64,000 nt of DNA. Origin: Undaria pinnatifida (taxonomy: Eukaryota > Sar > Phaeophyceae > Laminariales > Alariaceae). A model generated the notes under the pieces. The model had not been told where the DNA came from. It did not search any database and was given only the letters and a program-made list of their open reading frames with translations. Where the stretch lies: the NCBI GenBank assembly GCA_012845835.1, contig JABAKD010000016.1, positions 19,635,196 to 19,699,195 of the forward strand, in the 5' to 3' direction. Within the stretch, counting starts at the first letter, position 1; each line of letters begins with the position of its first letter. Of the stretch, positions 35,194-47,081 are shown piece after piece. The position numbers were made by a program, and so were the translations under genes.

Positions 35194-35547
35194 AGCAAGA
35201 AGACATCCCTGTATATCATCTGCCTGGTGATGTTTACTATTCTAGAAGGTTTGATGTTAGATGCAGTATGCAACCCAGTTTTTAGGTGTAGTAAACAACG
35301 TGTTAAATCTTCATACTTTGTTATTGTACATGGATCGAAAGATAGAATGTTTGTAGTTACCATTTTTTTCTGACAATCACCGACCTGTACCCTTGACGAG
35401 GGTACACACACCCCCTAACACGCGCGATCGAAGTGTCACACGTAGTTTGCAGGGCTGAGTTTTGAAAACTTTCTTTGGTCAATCTCACAGCTGAATGAAT
35501 TGTGACTCTTCATTTTGTTCAAGTATGTGATACATAGACTATATATA

Positions 35548-36788
35548 GAGTCTGTCCGGTTAAATTTTCCCACGATTTCCGAAAAACCCCTCCCGAATTA
35601 TTGCGAGCGACTGACGTACCCCCTAGTGACATAACTTATATCGTGTGAAAGCTCTGTTTCAGGCGGATCGATTGATCGGAGCAGACTTTTTTTTTTTTTT
35701 TTTTTTGCCGAGAAAATCGCGATTCCGTCGAGATTTTGCCAGATTTTGTACAGTTTTATTTGATGGAGTGTGAAGTCGATTTTTTTTTTTTAGACCGGTT
35801 TTGAGCGTATTAGGTCGAGGAGCTCACGGCGACTCAACTCAACTTTTTTTTCGCTGATATACAACGGAGAAAAGGGCGAAAAACCTCATTTCCGGCGGCC
35901 TCAGTGTACAGTTTTTTGGGGAGAAACGAACCGATAGATAGATGTCGAAAAACTCAACGGATTCGGACGAATTGGACCTGCAGCTAGGGACGTTTTTTTT
36001 TTTTTCCGAGAAAAATTGATTTGAAGGAGAAATGGCGCGTCAAAGTTTGGTATGCTCACACACCACATACAACCACACCACACGCCTACAACCCACCTAC
36101 AGCACACCACACAGCAGTCCCATAGACCACTCTGAGGGACCACCCAAGCCCCCAAACATGACTGGGCGCGGGCGATATCTAACGAGGCTGCCGATAAGAT
36201 GTTGAAGAGGTTCACAGCGGCAAAACTCGCACCGAGCTGACCTGAACGGCAGCACCAGCCGCCGCGATATCTCCTCCCCGAAACCATAAGTGAATTGATT
36301 TAAAAAAAGACACACGCACCCATACACATGGTTTTATTATTGAGGTTCGGTGATATATTTTCGTCATTTGCATTTGATCGGTCACGAGACTAGAGCGGGG
36401 CGGGGGTGTCACAAGTCTAGGAGACAATGTTGGTCTTCGTGGCGTTGTCGAGCTGGTTTTGGGGCGAGGGTGCGGATATGGAGAGGAAAACGGAACTCGG
36501 ATATTCGATGCATATTTAACAGGTTAATGGAACGCTAATGCATCCATGGGTTACGGGGCAATATTCGGGATAATATGTATCGTTTCGGGCTAATATGTGT
36601 CGGTTCGGGGTAATTTCGGGGTAATTTTCACCCAAAAACGGCCAATTTCACCGATTTTTTTTTTTACCCCGGATTTCGATGCTTCTCGACCGTGCGGTTC
36701 TTGTCAACCTATTTTCGCGTTCCAACTCTCAAAAACAAGCGAGAAAAAGTGGGGGTCACGTTGTGGGAGAATTTAACCGGACAGACCC
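35548..36788. mobile_element. Tc1/mariner-type element with TA flanks (1,241 bp)
   Basis: The left end GAGTCTGTCCGGTTAAATT and the right end read inward GGGTCTGTCCGGTTAAATT continue as TTTCCCAC or CTCCCAC: 26 bp with two mismatches. TA dinucleotides abut both ends (35546-35547 and 36789-36790). The interior has several poly-T runs. The longest minus frame (35901-36287) is Cys/Trp-rich with no DDE/D motif recognised. I read it as non-autonomous or decayed. Confidence 0.8.
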
Positions 36789-36790
36789 TA

Positions 36791-37060
36791 CCAGATGAGC
36801 AATGTCATGGCCTAGCTATACAACGAAAAAAATGTTAAAAAAGTAACGAAACTACGACGATTTCGGCTAAGGTGACTTAACCCCTTCACAACTGGAAACC
36901 CGTTTTTGGGGACAAAATTACTTGGATTTAGTGTAGGGAGGGGTTCGGGGGCTCTAAACGGGTTAAGGGGGGAACCGTCATTCAGAAACGTTTTTATTCG
37001 AAGAGTGCTACTAGTGTGTACACTATGATACCTCCAACATCGTACTGTAGCACGTGTCCT
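36791..37060. other. Unique spacer
   Basis: AT-rich sequence with no recognised gene between the TA-flanked element and the CTA repeat. Confidence 0.4.
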
Positions 37061-37182
37061 GCCACTACTACTACTACTACTACTATACTACTACTACTAC
37101 GGCTACTGCTACTACTACTACTACTACTACTACGGCTACTGCTACTACCACTACTGTACTACTACTACTACTACTACTACGA
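37060..37182. repeat. (CTA)n trinucleotide block
   Basis: CTACTACTA runs with a twice-repeated GGCTACTG interruption. A box-B-like GGTTCGAGTCC follows at 37202-37212 without a box A. Confidence 0.95.
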
Positions 37183-37249
37183 AAAGTATGGCAAAGATGA
37201 GGGTTCGAGTCCTGCCGAGTGCATGCTCGTGCTCGTACATTGATACGGA

Positions 37250-39130
37250 GGGACTATTTCTTGCGGAAAAAAAACAAAGTGACAATTAATAAATTGATAC
37301 GACTCGCTATATAAGGGCATGACATTGCGTTGTCGAATGCATTACGATGCATTATCTCTGTGTCGTAGCTTGTGACCACAGAGCTGATCTTTCTAGGGTG
37401 AAGAATCAGTACGGACACTGGGTGTGCTGGATGTCGACGAGTAGAAGAACGGTTTAATGTGAAGAACACACACACATATTGCAAGAAGATAGCGTGAGTT
37501 AGCAAAAAAATGACGAAAGTCGACGGGAGCATGCAAAGCTGAAAAGTGGTCCCGAATGCTAAATGAACCCTATGTCGTGCGCGATTCAAATGAAGGCACG
37601 TATCGTATGTACCCGGGGGGGAAGGGGAAGACACTTGTGACCACGGCTTGTAGAGAAGGTCGTTTATTATGGTAAAACCTCCTACGGTTTGAGCCCTGCA
37701 AAGTAGAAATTGATGACTAAAGATGAGAATGCGTTACCAGGTACCAGGGTATGAAAGACGAACCAAACGAAACGTAAGTACGATAACACCTGATGATGGA
37801 TGTAATGGACGCCCTCGCTGGTGCTGCGAAGAACGGAGAGTCGAGAGTAGACCAAGAATCTACAGAGAAATAGCGAGTATGATAGTCACTATTTGAAGGG
37901 AAGCAAGGGAGAAAAAAGAAGGAGGCCAAGGATGGCACATGTAAGCGAGAAGACGCAGTATGCGACACCACTTGAACACCTCTTATTTCTGGCCAGGCTG
38001 GAAGTCTTGATTTTTGTGTTGTTTTTTTGTTATTCATGGCTTTCACTCTCCAGCCTAACCTCACCCTATGAGAGGCTTTTACCCCTTCAGCGACATTGTG
38101 AACAAGCCGCGTTCCTGCATCATGTTGCGAGCACACAGCACACGACAAGGCAAGCTGTGCGCTCGTGTCCTGACCGGCACTTTCATTTGAGTTAGACAGC
38201 CTTACTGTCGTCAGCAAATCTATTGATCAGTGTACTAATGGCAGCCTAGGTGGCTTCGTGTGAAGGTGAAGGATGCTGCAAACGCGTCACTTTCATTTAT
38301 TCGTCAATATTGCTTTTTTCCATCTGAAGCCCCCTCATGATTCTCAATAATAAGTGCTGCTGCTGTCGCTTTCTGTAAGCAGAAAAAACGCAGCCAGAAA
38401 CCCGTGTGTTATATAATGTTATACAAGTAACTGGTCTTGGAGTATACAAGCAATGGCGTGGAGAATGGCGCGAAAGCGTGAAGGGCAGGGTACACTACTA
38501 CCACGCTAAATAGGTGCAGGTGGCGGCAAAAAGAGCGGAGCAACGCCCATACATAAGTACAAATAGGTGAGAGAGCTTCGACGAGGAAATAATCGGCCAC
38601 GCGGGGCCACGTGGCCACGTGTAGGTTAGAGAGGGACATTGTATATTAGATTGCTATTAATAGCCATCTCACTATATGCCGGGTACCGGATACGCTTTGG
38701 CGTCGATCACTCAGAAACAGCCACAGAAGGAAAGACACACTCCGGGTGGACACCAACACAACCAAACACAACGTAACAGATAGTATCTCTCCGTTCGGTA
38801 CCCACTGCCTAGCCCAAGCTACGAGTACCTGGTTCTCAATAAGTTGTTGATGATCATTCCATTAAACGGTCGTTTACGCGTAAATCCATAATTTTGTCCT
38901 AGCGGCTCCCGGGGTATAGCGAGGCAGTTACGACTACTACCATCAATACTGCTTCTCGATTGATACCTGCCATACATTTCGAGTCAATATTAATTCGTTT
39001 TCTGCTCAATGCCCAGCAATATTACACGCACGAATTGGCTGTCTCAAGTAGGTGGAACTTTTGCTTATAGTCTACCTGGCGCAAGAGCATACTGCTACCA
39101 CTACTCGTGCTGCATATGCCAAAGTTTCTC
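37250..39130. other. Region with no recognised gene
   Basis: A short stretch (37620-37650) with TGTGACCACGGCTTGT is shared with 13418-13433. A block at 38060-38180 (CTTCAGCGACATTGTGAACA) resembles 60200-60290. Otherwise nothing is supported. Confidence 0.4.
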
Positions 39131-39132
39131 AC

Positions 39133-39223
39133 CTCCCGCCACTCCTGCTAGACAGGGCATTTTGGCTTTGAAGACATGCTCGAGGCCCGCGACGTCCATC
39201 TCCTTGAACGCGTCGCAGGAATG
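39133..39223 (-). CDS. Isolated candidate exon, gene unknown
   Basis: Acceptor GTGCACTCCAG and donor GTGAGAAAC bound 30 codons plus one base (phase 0 in, phase 1 out). The product is HSCDAFKEMDVAGLEHVFKA, then KMPCLAGVAG. Codon use is GC-rich at third positions, unlike the flanks. No partner exon was found, so it could be a remnant. Confidence 0.35.
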
Positions 39224-39654
39224 CTGGAGTGCACATATTATCATATGGTGTGTACGGAGTGTACAAGCATAGACTATGCACGCCATGAGTGAATCCCACC
39301 CTCCTGGCAAGAATGACCTCGTGAGGAGGGGTGCGGTTGGGGGAGGTTTAGGTACTTAAATATGTCGTGATGAGTTCGTAGTGCGTACGTATGTACGATG
39401 CGATTTTCATATCTTGCGTGGAATTTCGTTAACATATACCGTGATACACGTTTCATACTATTAGTAATATATGATAGTATATGTTGTTCGTTTGCCGTTC
39501 GACACAGTACCAGAGTAGGAATACATACCATGCAACATGTGAAAATACGCCGTCAGTGGCGTACCAGGATACAACATTCATATTATACGTACGGTAAACG
39601 AGTTTACTAACTCTGTCGTCGTCGGTTTCGAATGCTCCGCGACCAAGTCTAATA

Positions 39655-40935
39655 TAAGGTTGTTCAAACGCCCCATTTACAATCGAAATCGGCCAGAGTA
39701 ATAAACATTTCAACGTAATTGATAACACGTCATTATCTTTCTAGCCATCCATGACGTAGCGTTCATTCACCCCCCCCCTCCCCTCCAACGCTCCCTCCTT
39801 CCCCACCACCAGCACGATCGCATAAACCTAGCACCACGAGTATAGCAAGCCCATACATATATGGTTAATACGCGCGATCGGAGTATCACACACAATCTTG
39901 CAAAGATGAGTTTCGATCAAATCTTTGATCTCACAGCTGGAGTGTATTTTAATATTATATGTGACCTAAACCCCTTGGAAACCCTCCCCCCCCCTTTTTC
40001 CTTTCCGCTCTCTCTTGCTCAAACGCCCCACCTAATATCGAATTCCGCCAGAGTAATAAACACTTTTACGCCCTGGATATCACCTCATTATCTTTACAGA
40101 ACCATCCATGCCGCTGCTGCAATTCCCACCCGCCCCCGCCCCCCCCCGCTCCCTCGTTCCCCACCACCCGCACCATCGCCTAGACCTAGCACTACGCGTA
40201 TAGCAAACCCCTACATCTATGCAACCTAAAGCCCTTTCGCCCCCCCCCCCCCCGGACCTCCCCCCCCCTTCCCCCCCCCCCCCTACCTCCCCAACCCCCC
40301 ACCCCACCCCCACCCCCTCGAACACTCCGCCCTCTACTCACTGGTTGTACGACTTACAGGATATACATGATAGAACTGGTGCACATTGTTTTCAAAACCG
40401 TCAAATGAATCCCCTTTAAGGATTTATAGTTTCCAAGCACAATAAATTGAGCTGCCCCACCCGTCCCCTCACCCCTGCCCCCCCCACCCCCGCTCCCTTT
40501 TGATCAAAACCAGGCCTTCACGTCCTTAACGACTCCGCCCTCCCCTCACCGAATATTCGACTTACAGGATTCACTTGATAAACTGATGCATTTCCTTCCA
40601 CAGCTGTCAGATTTTGTCCCCCTCAGAAACGGGTTTTATAGTTTCCGCGCACAGACTGACTAACATCATCCCTGCTGACCCTGATAGCTACACTGTAGTT
40701 GCAAGGGGAGTCGCCGACCTATATCCTTAATGAGGACACACAACCCGTAATACGCGCGATCGGAGTATCACACACAGCTTGCAGAGTGACTTTCGACAGA
40801 ATACTCGATCTCACAGCTGGTGGAGTGTTTGTTTTGTTTTTAAGTATCTCGAAGTATCTCGACGTACCACGCGCAGCGTTCAAAGATGATTTTTTGTAAA
40901 AAAAAAACCTTTATGGTCGATCTCACAGCTTAATG
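39655..40935. repeat. Second block of the satellite-like family, inverted orientation
   Basis: The same words as the 27.8-35.5 kb array appear as their complements: AACTCATTATC-type D block, TAGACCTAGCACTACGCGTA, GGAAGGAAATGC complement, GGGGGACAAAATC complement, and the unit end TTTCGACAGAATACTCGATC, TCACAGCTGG. The final motif occurs twice more at 40880-40935. About 3.8 kb of other DNA separates it from the main array. Confidence 0.85.
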
Positions 40936-41379
40936 AAGCGTAATTTTTCATATTTTTGAATACAGCAGTGTCTGGTATTCATTGTTCCCGTATAAAATAC
41001 CAACGGAAAACTCAACCTTACTACTTGTTGTATAGTATGATGATATATGACATGATGATATGTACTGCTTGTTCTCTCTCGTTGTCCGCGTCAAGGTTTT
41101 TGTTTTCTTGCAATTTTCTTGCAACGATCGCTCCCTCCGGTCTAACAGAAGAACAGTGGATATTCTCGTAATAGAAAAGTGGGTACAAGTATGGGTACCT
41201 ACAGAGCACTTCTTCTGAGTGCTGCAGCTGTATGACGAACGCGCCACACCCACGCGCTTCATTCCGCCCCCGCCCCCCTCCCAGGCGAAAAGTGTTCCCA
41301 TCTACCGGTACGACTGACTGCTTGTTATGCGTTACCACCACCGCGCCGTTGTTGTTCGTTCGTTCATGGCCCGACGTGC

Positions 41380-41775
41380 GTGCATGGTGCTCTCCTGCAT
41401 GCAGGTGTTACCGCGTTTGCTCTCGTAGTATGAACCTGCGGGGTGCTGGTACAAAGTCTGCTTGCAGGTGTTTCCGAGTTTGGTCGTTCGCTCGTGTTCA
41501 TGATATACGATGTGCGGGGTGCTGCTGATCTGCTCACAGGTGTTACGGTGCCGAGTTCGTCCTTGGAACGACGTGCGGACGTGGGGAGGTTGATGATCTA
41601 GTTGCAGGTGCTAGTTCGACTACTGCTACTGCAACTGATTATTCTACTGCGCTCGTTCGTGGTGCGATGTGCGTGGTGCTGGTCTATTTTTTGCAGGTAG
41701 GTGCTGTGGTTTTTGTTCGTGACGTGCAGCGAGAAGGCTTCGGACTGCTTGCAGGTGTTCAAGGCTTTTACGGCC
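41380..41775. repeat. Degenerate tandem repeat, about 75-bp period
   Basis: Six loose units each carry GTGCTG followed by GCAGGTGTT (41400, 41465, 41535, 41605, 41695, 41750). Open frames on the minus strand here are by-products. Confidence 0.6.
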
Positions 41776-42244
41776 CGGCGGCCCACCTTGATTGACATGT
41801 TTGGTTTTGGTTAAGAAGGAGGGCACCTTAGCGCATACCGGTACCAGGTTTTCGACGCTGTCACCGTGCACAGTGTGTGTCAACTTTAAGTAGTGTCGAA
41901 TACTAGGCACGTAATAGCAAGTCGTGGGGTCCTCGTGCTGTTGCTCTTGATTGATCGATGTAACTCCTCTATTGTGTAGCCGCAGCTGTGCCCCAGTTGT
42001 AGCTAACAGCCTCTTTCCCTTTCCGCCTGTCGCAGGTTTGACGTCTGAGAGGAGGAAGGGATGGTCGGGCTGAAGGGGAGGGTACTAGTGTACTAGTGTA
42101 CTACTGGACGATAGAGGTCACAGGGTGGCACAGTTTGAGGCGATACAGTACACTACTACAGTACATTACAGTACAGTAAGTACTACCCCATTGTAGGAGC
42201 ACCCTGTGACAAATCGAAGCAGGCGCTCTTACCTATAGATACAT

Positions 42245-42350
42245 TGTCTTCGAAGGAGGGAAGAAGGGGGGGCGGGGGGCGGAGGGAGGGAGGGAGGGAG
42301 GGGGGGAGGGGGGGAGCGAAGGAGGAAGGGAGGGGGGGGAGAGAGGGTAC
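42245..42350. repeat. (GGGA)n purine tract
   Basis: GGAGGGAGGGAGGG runs, all purine on the plus strand. Confidence 0.9.
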
Positions 42351-44360
42351 AGTCGCAACGGCGGCACCTGGGGGGCGCTAAAGTGCCGTAGGAATGTGCT
42401 CGGAATAGGGCCCTGGTTGTTGCTCGACTGCAGCAGAACAGCTACGTGTTCTCCTCCAACACAGTCAACATACCCGGTATACATATTCACAGCGACCAGG
42501 CGATCACCAAATGCGCTGTATAGGATAATTAGAGCTTGAAGGGTTTTGCCGACGCTGCCCCTAGCGGCGTGTGGATCGTTTGTAGGCCATGCATAAGACG
42601 CTGCTCCTCCTCCTCCTCCTCCTCCTCCGCGTGAACGTGAGATACATAGATGTACTAATTCTTCATCTTAATTTTCAACATTTTATTTATTATTTCACCA
42701 TCCCTCGCATTACAGCATACGGCAACATCTCGTCCACCCTCCCCCCACTCCACCTCCCCCCACTCCACCCCCACCGCTCTCCGCCCTCGAGCGTTCCCGG
42801 AGCGAATGCTCGCCGCTCTAACACGAGGGCGTCGAATCGGTAGAGGCGTGTCACGAAAATAACGGGCGGGAAACAGATTGCTACGCAGACCCCGGCTGAG
42901 TCTGCTTTCGCCAATAATCAGCCGTTTCTATCCGTCCGTGCCACGAGCACTACCTCCTCTTCCTGCTTAGGTACACGTGGTATTAGTCGCTATGCGCACG
43001 CGTGATTGCCTGTACGCCCCAATGACTGCATGCCTATACCTGACGTATACGTATGCGCTCGTGTTTCTGCATGCGCTTGTATCCCTGAATGTCTGTATGA
43101 CAGCATGCCTTCAAACCCTGGTGGCTAAGATTGTACACATATCGCACCAGAACCAAGATATTCCAATCAGGAACGAAATTCAGGAGTCATTTGGTATCCA
43201 CGTCAATGCTCTCAAGGTCTATATTTCCGTCGATATTGGTATGAGGTACCGCGAGACATGCGGGACGTCAAGCGATGACTTGCTACGTAGCTGGTTTTTC
43301 GCAGGGCGAGCGAGTTTTAACCCACACCTACCCAACCACCCCCACATCCCGCTAGTTCTTCTGCTTGCTTCAAGTCGCAAATCGAGTCTGAGCCCACCCA
43401 ACCCTGTCTCAGCAACGGACAACTGAGGAGAAAAAAAGCAAGGGTTACGAGGGAATACGGGAACACGGTACTACAGCAACAATTCCCCCCCACACCCTTT
43501 GACAGCACCATTAATGACCTTGGCAATTAGAACACCGCGCCATCCTCTCCTGCTTGTTAGTCACAGAAGGAGAACAATCTTGCTAGAAAATGAAAAGCTG
43601 CTTCCTATCGCTCTCCTACCATCTACAGCGGCATAGATACGAGTAAAGCGCCATTGGTGTGAACTTAGTCGAATGAGGTCGCAGCATCGTGGTGGACTGT
43701 TGGGCATCGGAATACTTCATCAACAGCCCCTCTTCCTTTCACCTCTCCGGACGAACTTATAATAAACGTATAGTATTCACGACAATAGCCCAACGTACCC
43801 AATATTTACGTCCATATTCTTTCAGTAGCGGTATGCCAGTTAAAAAACAATAATACGTACCTGATATTACTCCCCCAACAATACCGACGACGACAGTTCG
43901 ATATCTTGCACGGAACAAGATATGCTCAAATGTATCCTCGCGACATACGTAACCATATGAATATTCTACATAGTAACCTTTCTACTTCATCAACCAACTG
44001 ACCATCAACCAACCAACCAACCTGTATGCCACTCATACATTAACGCCATTTCTCTTATTATCACTTTAAACCTGGTGTATAATACCGTACCACTGTACGA
44101 GTATTTACTGTATTTGTTTCTCCTGGGGGGGAGGGGGGGGGTCAAACCTGTAGTTCGAATACTACACGCATACCTACGTTAATAGTCGTCACCGATTTGC
44201 ACACCACTAATCCTGCTCAAGAGCGGTGTAAACTGGACCACAGACCACCGACCGATCGCCGCCACCAACCCAGCCACAGCCGCCGCAGTCGCAAACAAGT
44301 GCCAACGACTCTAGAGCCTAGAGTCACAGCCACCAAAGAACAGACCACGACGACACTCTG
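42351..44360. other. Region with no recognised gene
   Basis: It contains CTC triplets (42602-42627). The plus-strand 149-residue frame at 42977-43426 is built on loose GCATGCNT/GTATG repeats. A pyrimidine-rich acceptor-like TTTTTTTCTCCTCAG (minus, near 43425-43439) leads to an open stretch without a clear donor. None is accepted as a gene. Confidence 0.4.
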
Positions 44361-44477
44361 ATGAGTGCCTACTCACTTCCACCACGCGCAAGCTCCGCTG
44401 CGGTCACGGCCACGTAGATGCGGCACGAAACGAGAATACTCGACCAAAACCAGCGCCAAAGCACTCCACCTATCTTG

Positions 44478-44742
44478 TCCGGTAAGAGAGAGGACATATG
44501 ATCCAAGAGATAGGAGGGGAAAATCCATTCACCATTACACTCTTCCCCGTATCACAAACCTGACCCCTCCCAGGCGCGGCACGGGGGCTACAAAAGGCGA
44601 CAACCAGAAGATCACGAGGACGTCTCAGCGTAGCTACCCTGGTAAAAGAGAGAACACGTCCCACCTAAGAGTACAGGAGGGCAAATCTAACCGCTACTAT
44701 ACACACTCCCTTCTCATTTATCACAGCCCCGCTCTCTCCAGG
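44478..44742. repeat. Diverged duplication of a roughly 100-bp segment
   Basis: Segments at 44478-44575 and 44637-44742 share GGTAANAGAGAG, a central AGGGNAAATC, and a CACAAACC/CACAGCCCCG-CTCTCCAGG end. Both start with a GTAA-like donor word and end in a pyrimidine-rich CAGG. Confidence 0.5.
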
Positions 44743-44922
44743 GGTTAGCATGGCAGGAAATATAAAATAACCATCACCATCACTACCACCACCACCACCC
44801 CAAAGCATCTCATCCATCTCCTGCGATGAGATACCCACCATTCAACCTTTTCCCCCCGTTGGGGCACATGGCGCGCTTTGTGTCTCCCGCTCCTTCTCTA
44901 GAAGCCATCGCTCGACGGTTTA

Positions 44923-45282
44923 CCTCACGCGGCAGGCGTACCCTACGCGGCTAGCTTGCCAGGCGGGTCCACCGTATCCAGCATGTCCACCGTATCCAGC
45001 ATGTCCACCATACCCCGCTTGTCCACCGTACCCAGCTTGCCGGGGATAATAACCCGGCACACCCACCGCCGTCGCCTGACACGCCAAGGACCCACACGCG
45101 GCAGCGGGCGGCTGGGAGGGGAACCCAGGCGAACACCAACCCAAACTAGCAAACCTAGACGGAGCGGAAGGGCAGGGGGGCACTGGGAGGTAACCACCAC
45201 CCTTGCGACACCTTCTACCACCCCTGCCGCCGCCATCACCACCACCTCCGCAGAAGTAACCGTCGCCGCCACCGGCAGTCAT
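44923..45282 (-). CDS. Gly-rich open frame with 6-residue repeats
   Basis: ATG at 45282 opens a 120-residue minus frame. The N-half is Gly/Cys-rich; the C-half has Pro/Ala-rich sequence, then GYYPRQ and four AGYGG(Q/H/P) hexapeptides from an 18-bp minisatellite, ending in a charged tail. It lies downstream of the kinase-tail-like segment at 46 kb and could be its last exon. The plus strand is also open because of composition, so coding is uncertain. Confidence 0.3.
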
Positions 45283-45433
45283 CCTTCATGGAGCCCTCAC
45301 AACAGCAGGAGCAGGAGAATCACCTCCTTGGAGAACGTGACTGTCAAGCGGCCCCCGTCTGTTGGAACGCGCATTGTTGGTGATGGCGCGGATTGACGCC
45401 ATTTATCTCGACCCCACTCCTTGAGCTTGGCCC

Positions 45434-46580
45434 TCAACGCGGGGAAACGTTACCGCGCGATCGCCGGTTCTGCCGACGGTGAAAGGCTGCAACTCCGCCG
45501 TTTTCCCTGATCCCGCCGGTAGCACTACCGCTACTGCAGCTTCCGCTACCGCTACCACGATTGGAACTGCCGCTACTGCCGCTGCTGCTATCGTAATCGC
45601 CGCTACCGCTGCCGCGTCTGTAGCTACTGCTACCGTGGTTGCCGTCGACGCCGCCACTCCCGGAGTTCCTCCACTCTGCCCGGCAGTTCTGGCGTGATGT
45701 CGCTGCCGGAACTGCGATGTGTCTCGGCGAGGTCATGGCGTCTTTTCCGCCCCCCCCACCCACCGTCTCTGGCATGGCGGGGGCTAGAAGACACATCTCC
45801 TCCTCCTAGTTCTCCCCATCCCTGCACGTTTCCTCCCTCTAGTCCTCCCCATCCTTCTCCTCGCCCCCCCCCCCCTTCTACTCTCCCGCTTTCTTTGTCT
45901 CCTCCTCCTTCTTCTCCTCTTCCTCCTCCTCCCCATCCACATTCGCTTTCACCGCGGGGACTAGAATACACCTCTTATTTCCCCTCCTCCCCATCCTCCT
46001 CTGCGACCTCCACGTTCTTCTCCCACCGGGTAAAGCTGCGAAGAGGCTGCCAACCCTGTGGCGATGTACCCTCTACCCCCACCTGTTCCCTTCTGCGCCG
46101 TTGCTACCACTGTCCGCATTGTAGCCACCACCGACACTCTCGTCCGCGTCATCGACGACGCCACTCGCGCCTGCCGGCGTCGCGAATCTACTGTCTTCCG
46201 GAAGGGGATCGGGCACCGTGCCCGCTCCTCTGTCGACGGTAGCAGTTGCTGTGGCGTTGATGATCGCGACATCTGCAGTGGTTAGGGTGGCTGCAACGCT
46301 GCCGATGGCGTTAGAGGCACGGAGGGCTGCTCCGCCACTATCCACAATAAACAGACCCGAAGGCAGTCTTCGGATGCTTTCTGTCCCTTCTGGCGCTGCG
46401 TCCGCTGTCGCAACGGCCGGCGTCGGGAGAGGAGCCCTCAAATCCACACCACCACCACCATCAACACCACCGACACCACCACACCCACCACCAAAGCCAT
46501 CACCATCACCATCACCACCACCGCCACTTCCGCCGGGCACCATTTTCACGATAGCAGCATTAAGAGCAGGATAAACGAAC
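45434..46580 (-). pseudogene. Diverged copy of the kinase C-terminal tail
   Basis: On the minus strand, ESIRRLPSGLFIVDSGGAAL, then ATATATVDRG and RFATPAGASGVVDDADE match the order RRLPPGL-FVAD, ATATATVARE and FATPAAASGVV of the tail at 1-1335. The frame meets a stop at 46073, possibly after a donor (AACAG followed by GTGGGG), and similar Ser/Gly-rich sequence resumes at 45800-45434. No kinase-domain exons were found upstream. A tail-only duplicate or decayed paralogue is most likely. Confidence 0.5.
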
Positions 46581-47080
46581 CCCTGGCACCAGCACGCGAG
46601 GCAGCCTTAGCAGCCTTAGCAGCAGCGGCAGGCAGCCGCAGCAGCAGTCACAGCAGCAGCAGCAGCAGCAGCAGCGGTTTTCTCCTCAGGAAGTCCCTGA
46701 ACATCCCGAGGACGGCCACCGCGGCCAAGGTGTTGATTGCTGGACGGGAACCAGCTCCAGCTGCAGCCGCAACAGCAGCTACTGAAACGACCCGTTCGGC
46801 CTCCACCCGGGGGTCACATTATGCCGATCATTCCTTCCACCAGTTCCGCCATGGTTGGATGCTGGCTGGGGCTGCACAGCAAAGCTCACGTGGAAGTTTC
46901 TACTCCGTGACTTATCGCCGGGGGTATAATTACGATGCACGTCTACGCAACCAATGGACACTTGACTAACTGGGTAGGAGTCGACATGAGTTATTCATAA
47001 GGGGGGCTTACATTGATGGCCGTTTTTTTTATCAGCTATTATTCAGGTCTGGATTGGCAACAACATCTTCCACGTCTGCA
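46581..47080. other. GC-rich segment, no gene assigned
   Basis: GCAGCA repeats near 46620-46675 and Ala-rich frames on both strands. No exon ends are convincing. Confidence 0.35.
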
Positions 47081-47081
47081 G

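Larger units (their letters stand above)
27780..35500. repeat. Satellite-like repeat array with direct and inverted units
   Basis: A family of roughly 130-180-bp submonomers recurs many times. Key words in order are TGTGCGCGGAAACTATAAA, CCGTTTCTGAGGGGGACAAA, CTGACAGCTGTGGAAGGAAA, TGCATCCGTTTATCAAGTGA and GTGAGGGGAGGGCGGAGT. Linking blocks contain GATAATGAGGTGATATC, CGCGTGGTGCTAGGTCTAGG and a unit end AATACACTCCAGCTGTGAGA. Long poly-G stretches separate the units. Units are direct at 28.1-31.7 kb, inverted at 32.05-33.41 kb and direct again to 35.5 kb. No protein frame is shared between units. Confidence 0.85.

Noticed and set aside
37195-37215. A second tRNA-like site (GGTTCGAGTCC)
   Set aside because: Box B only; no box A or cloverleaf.
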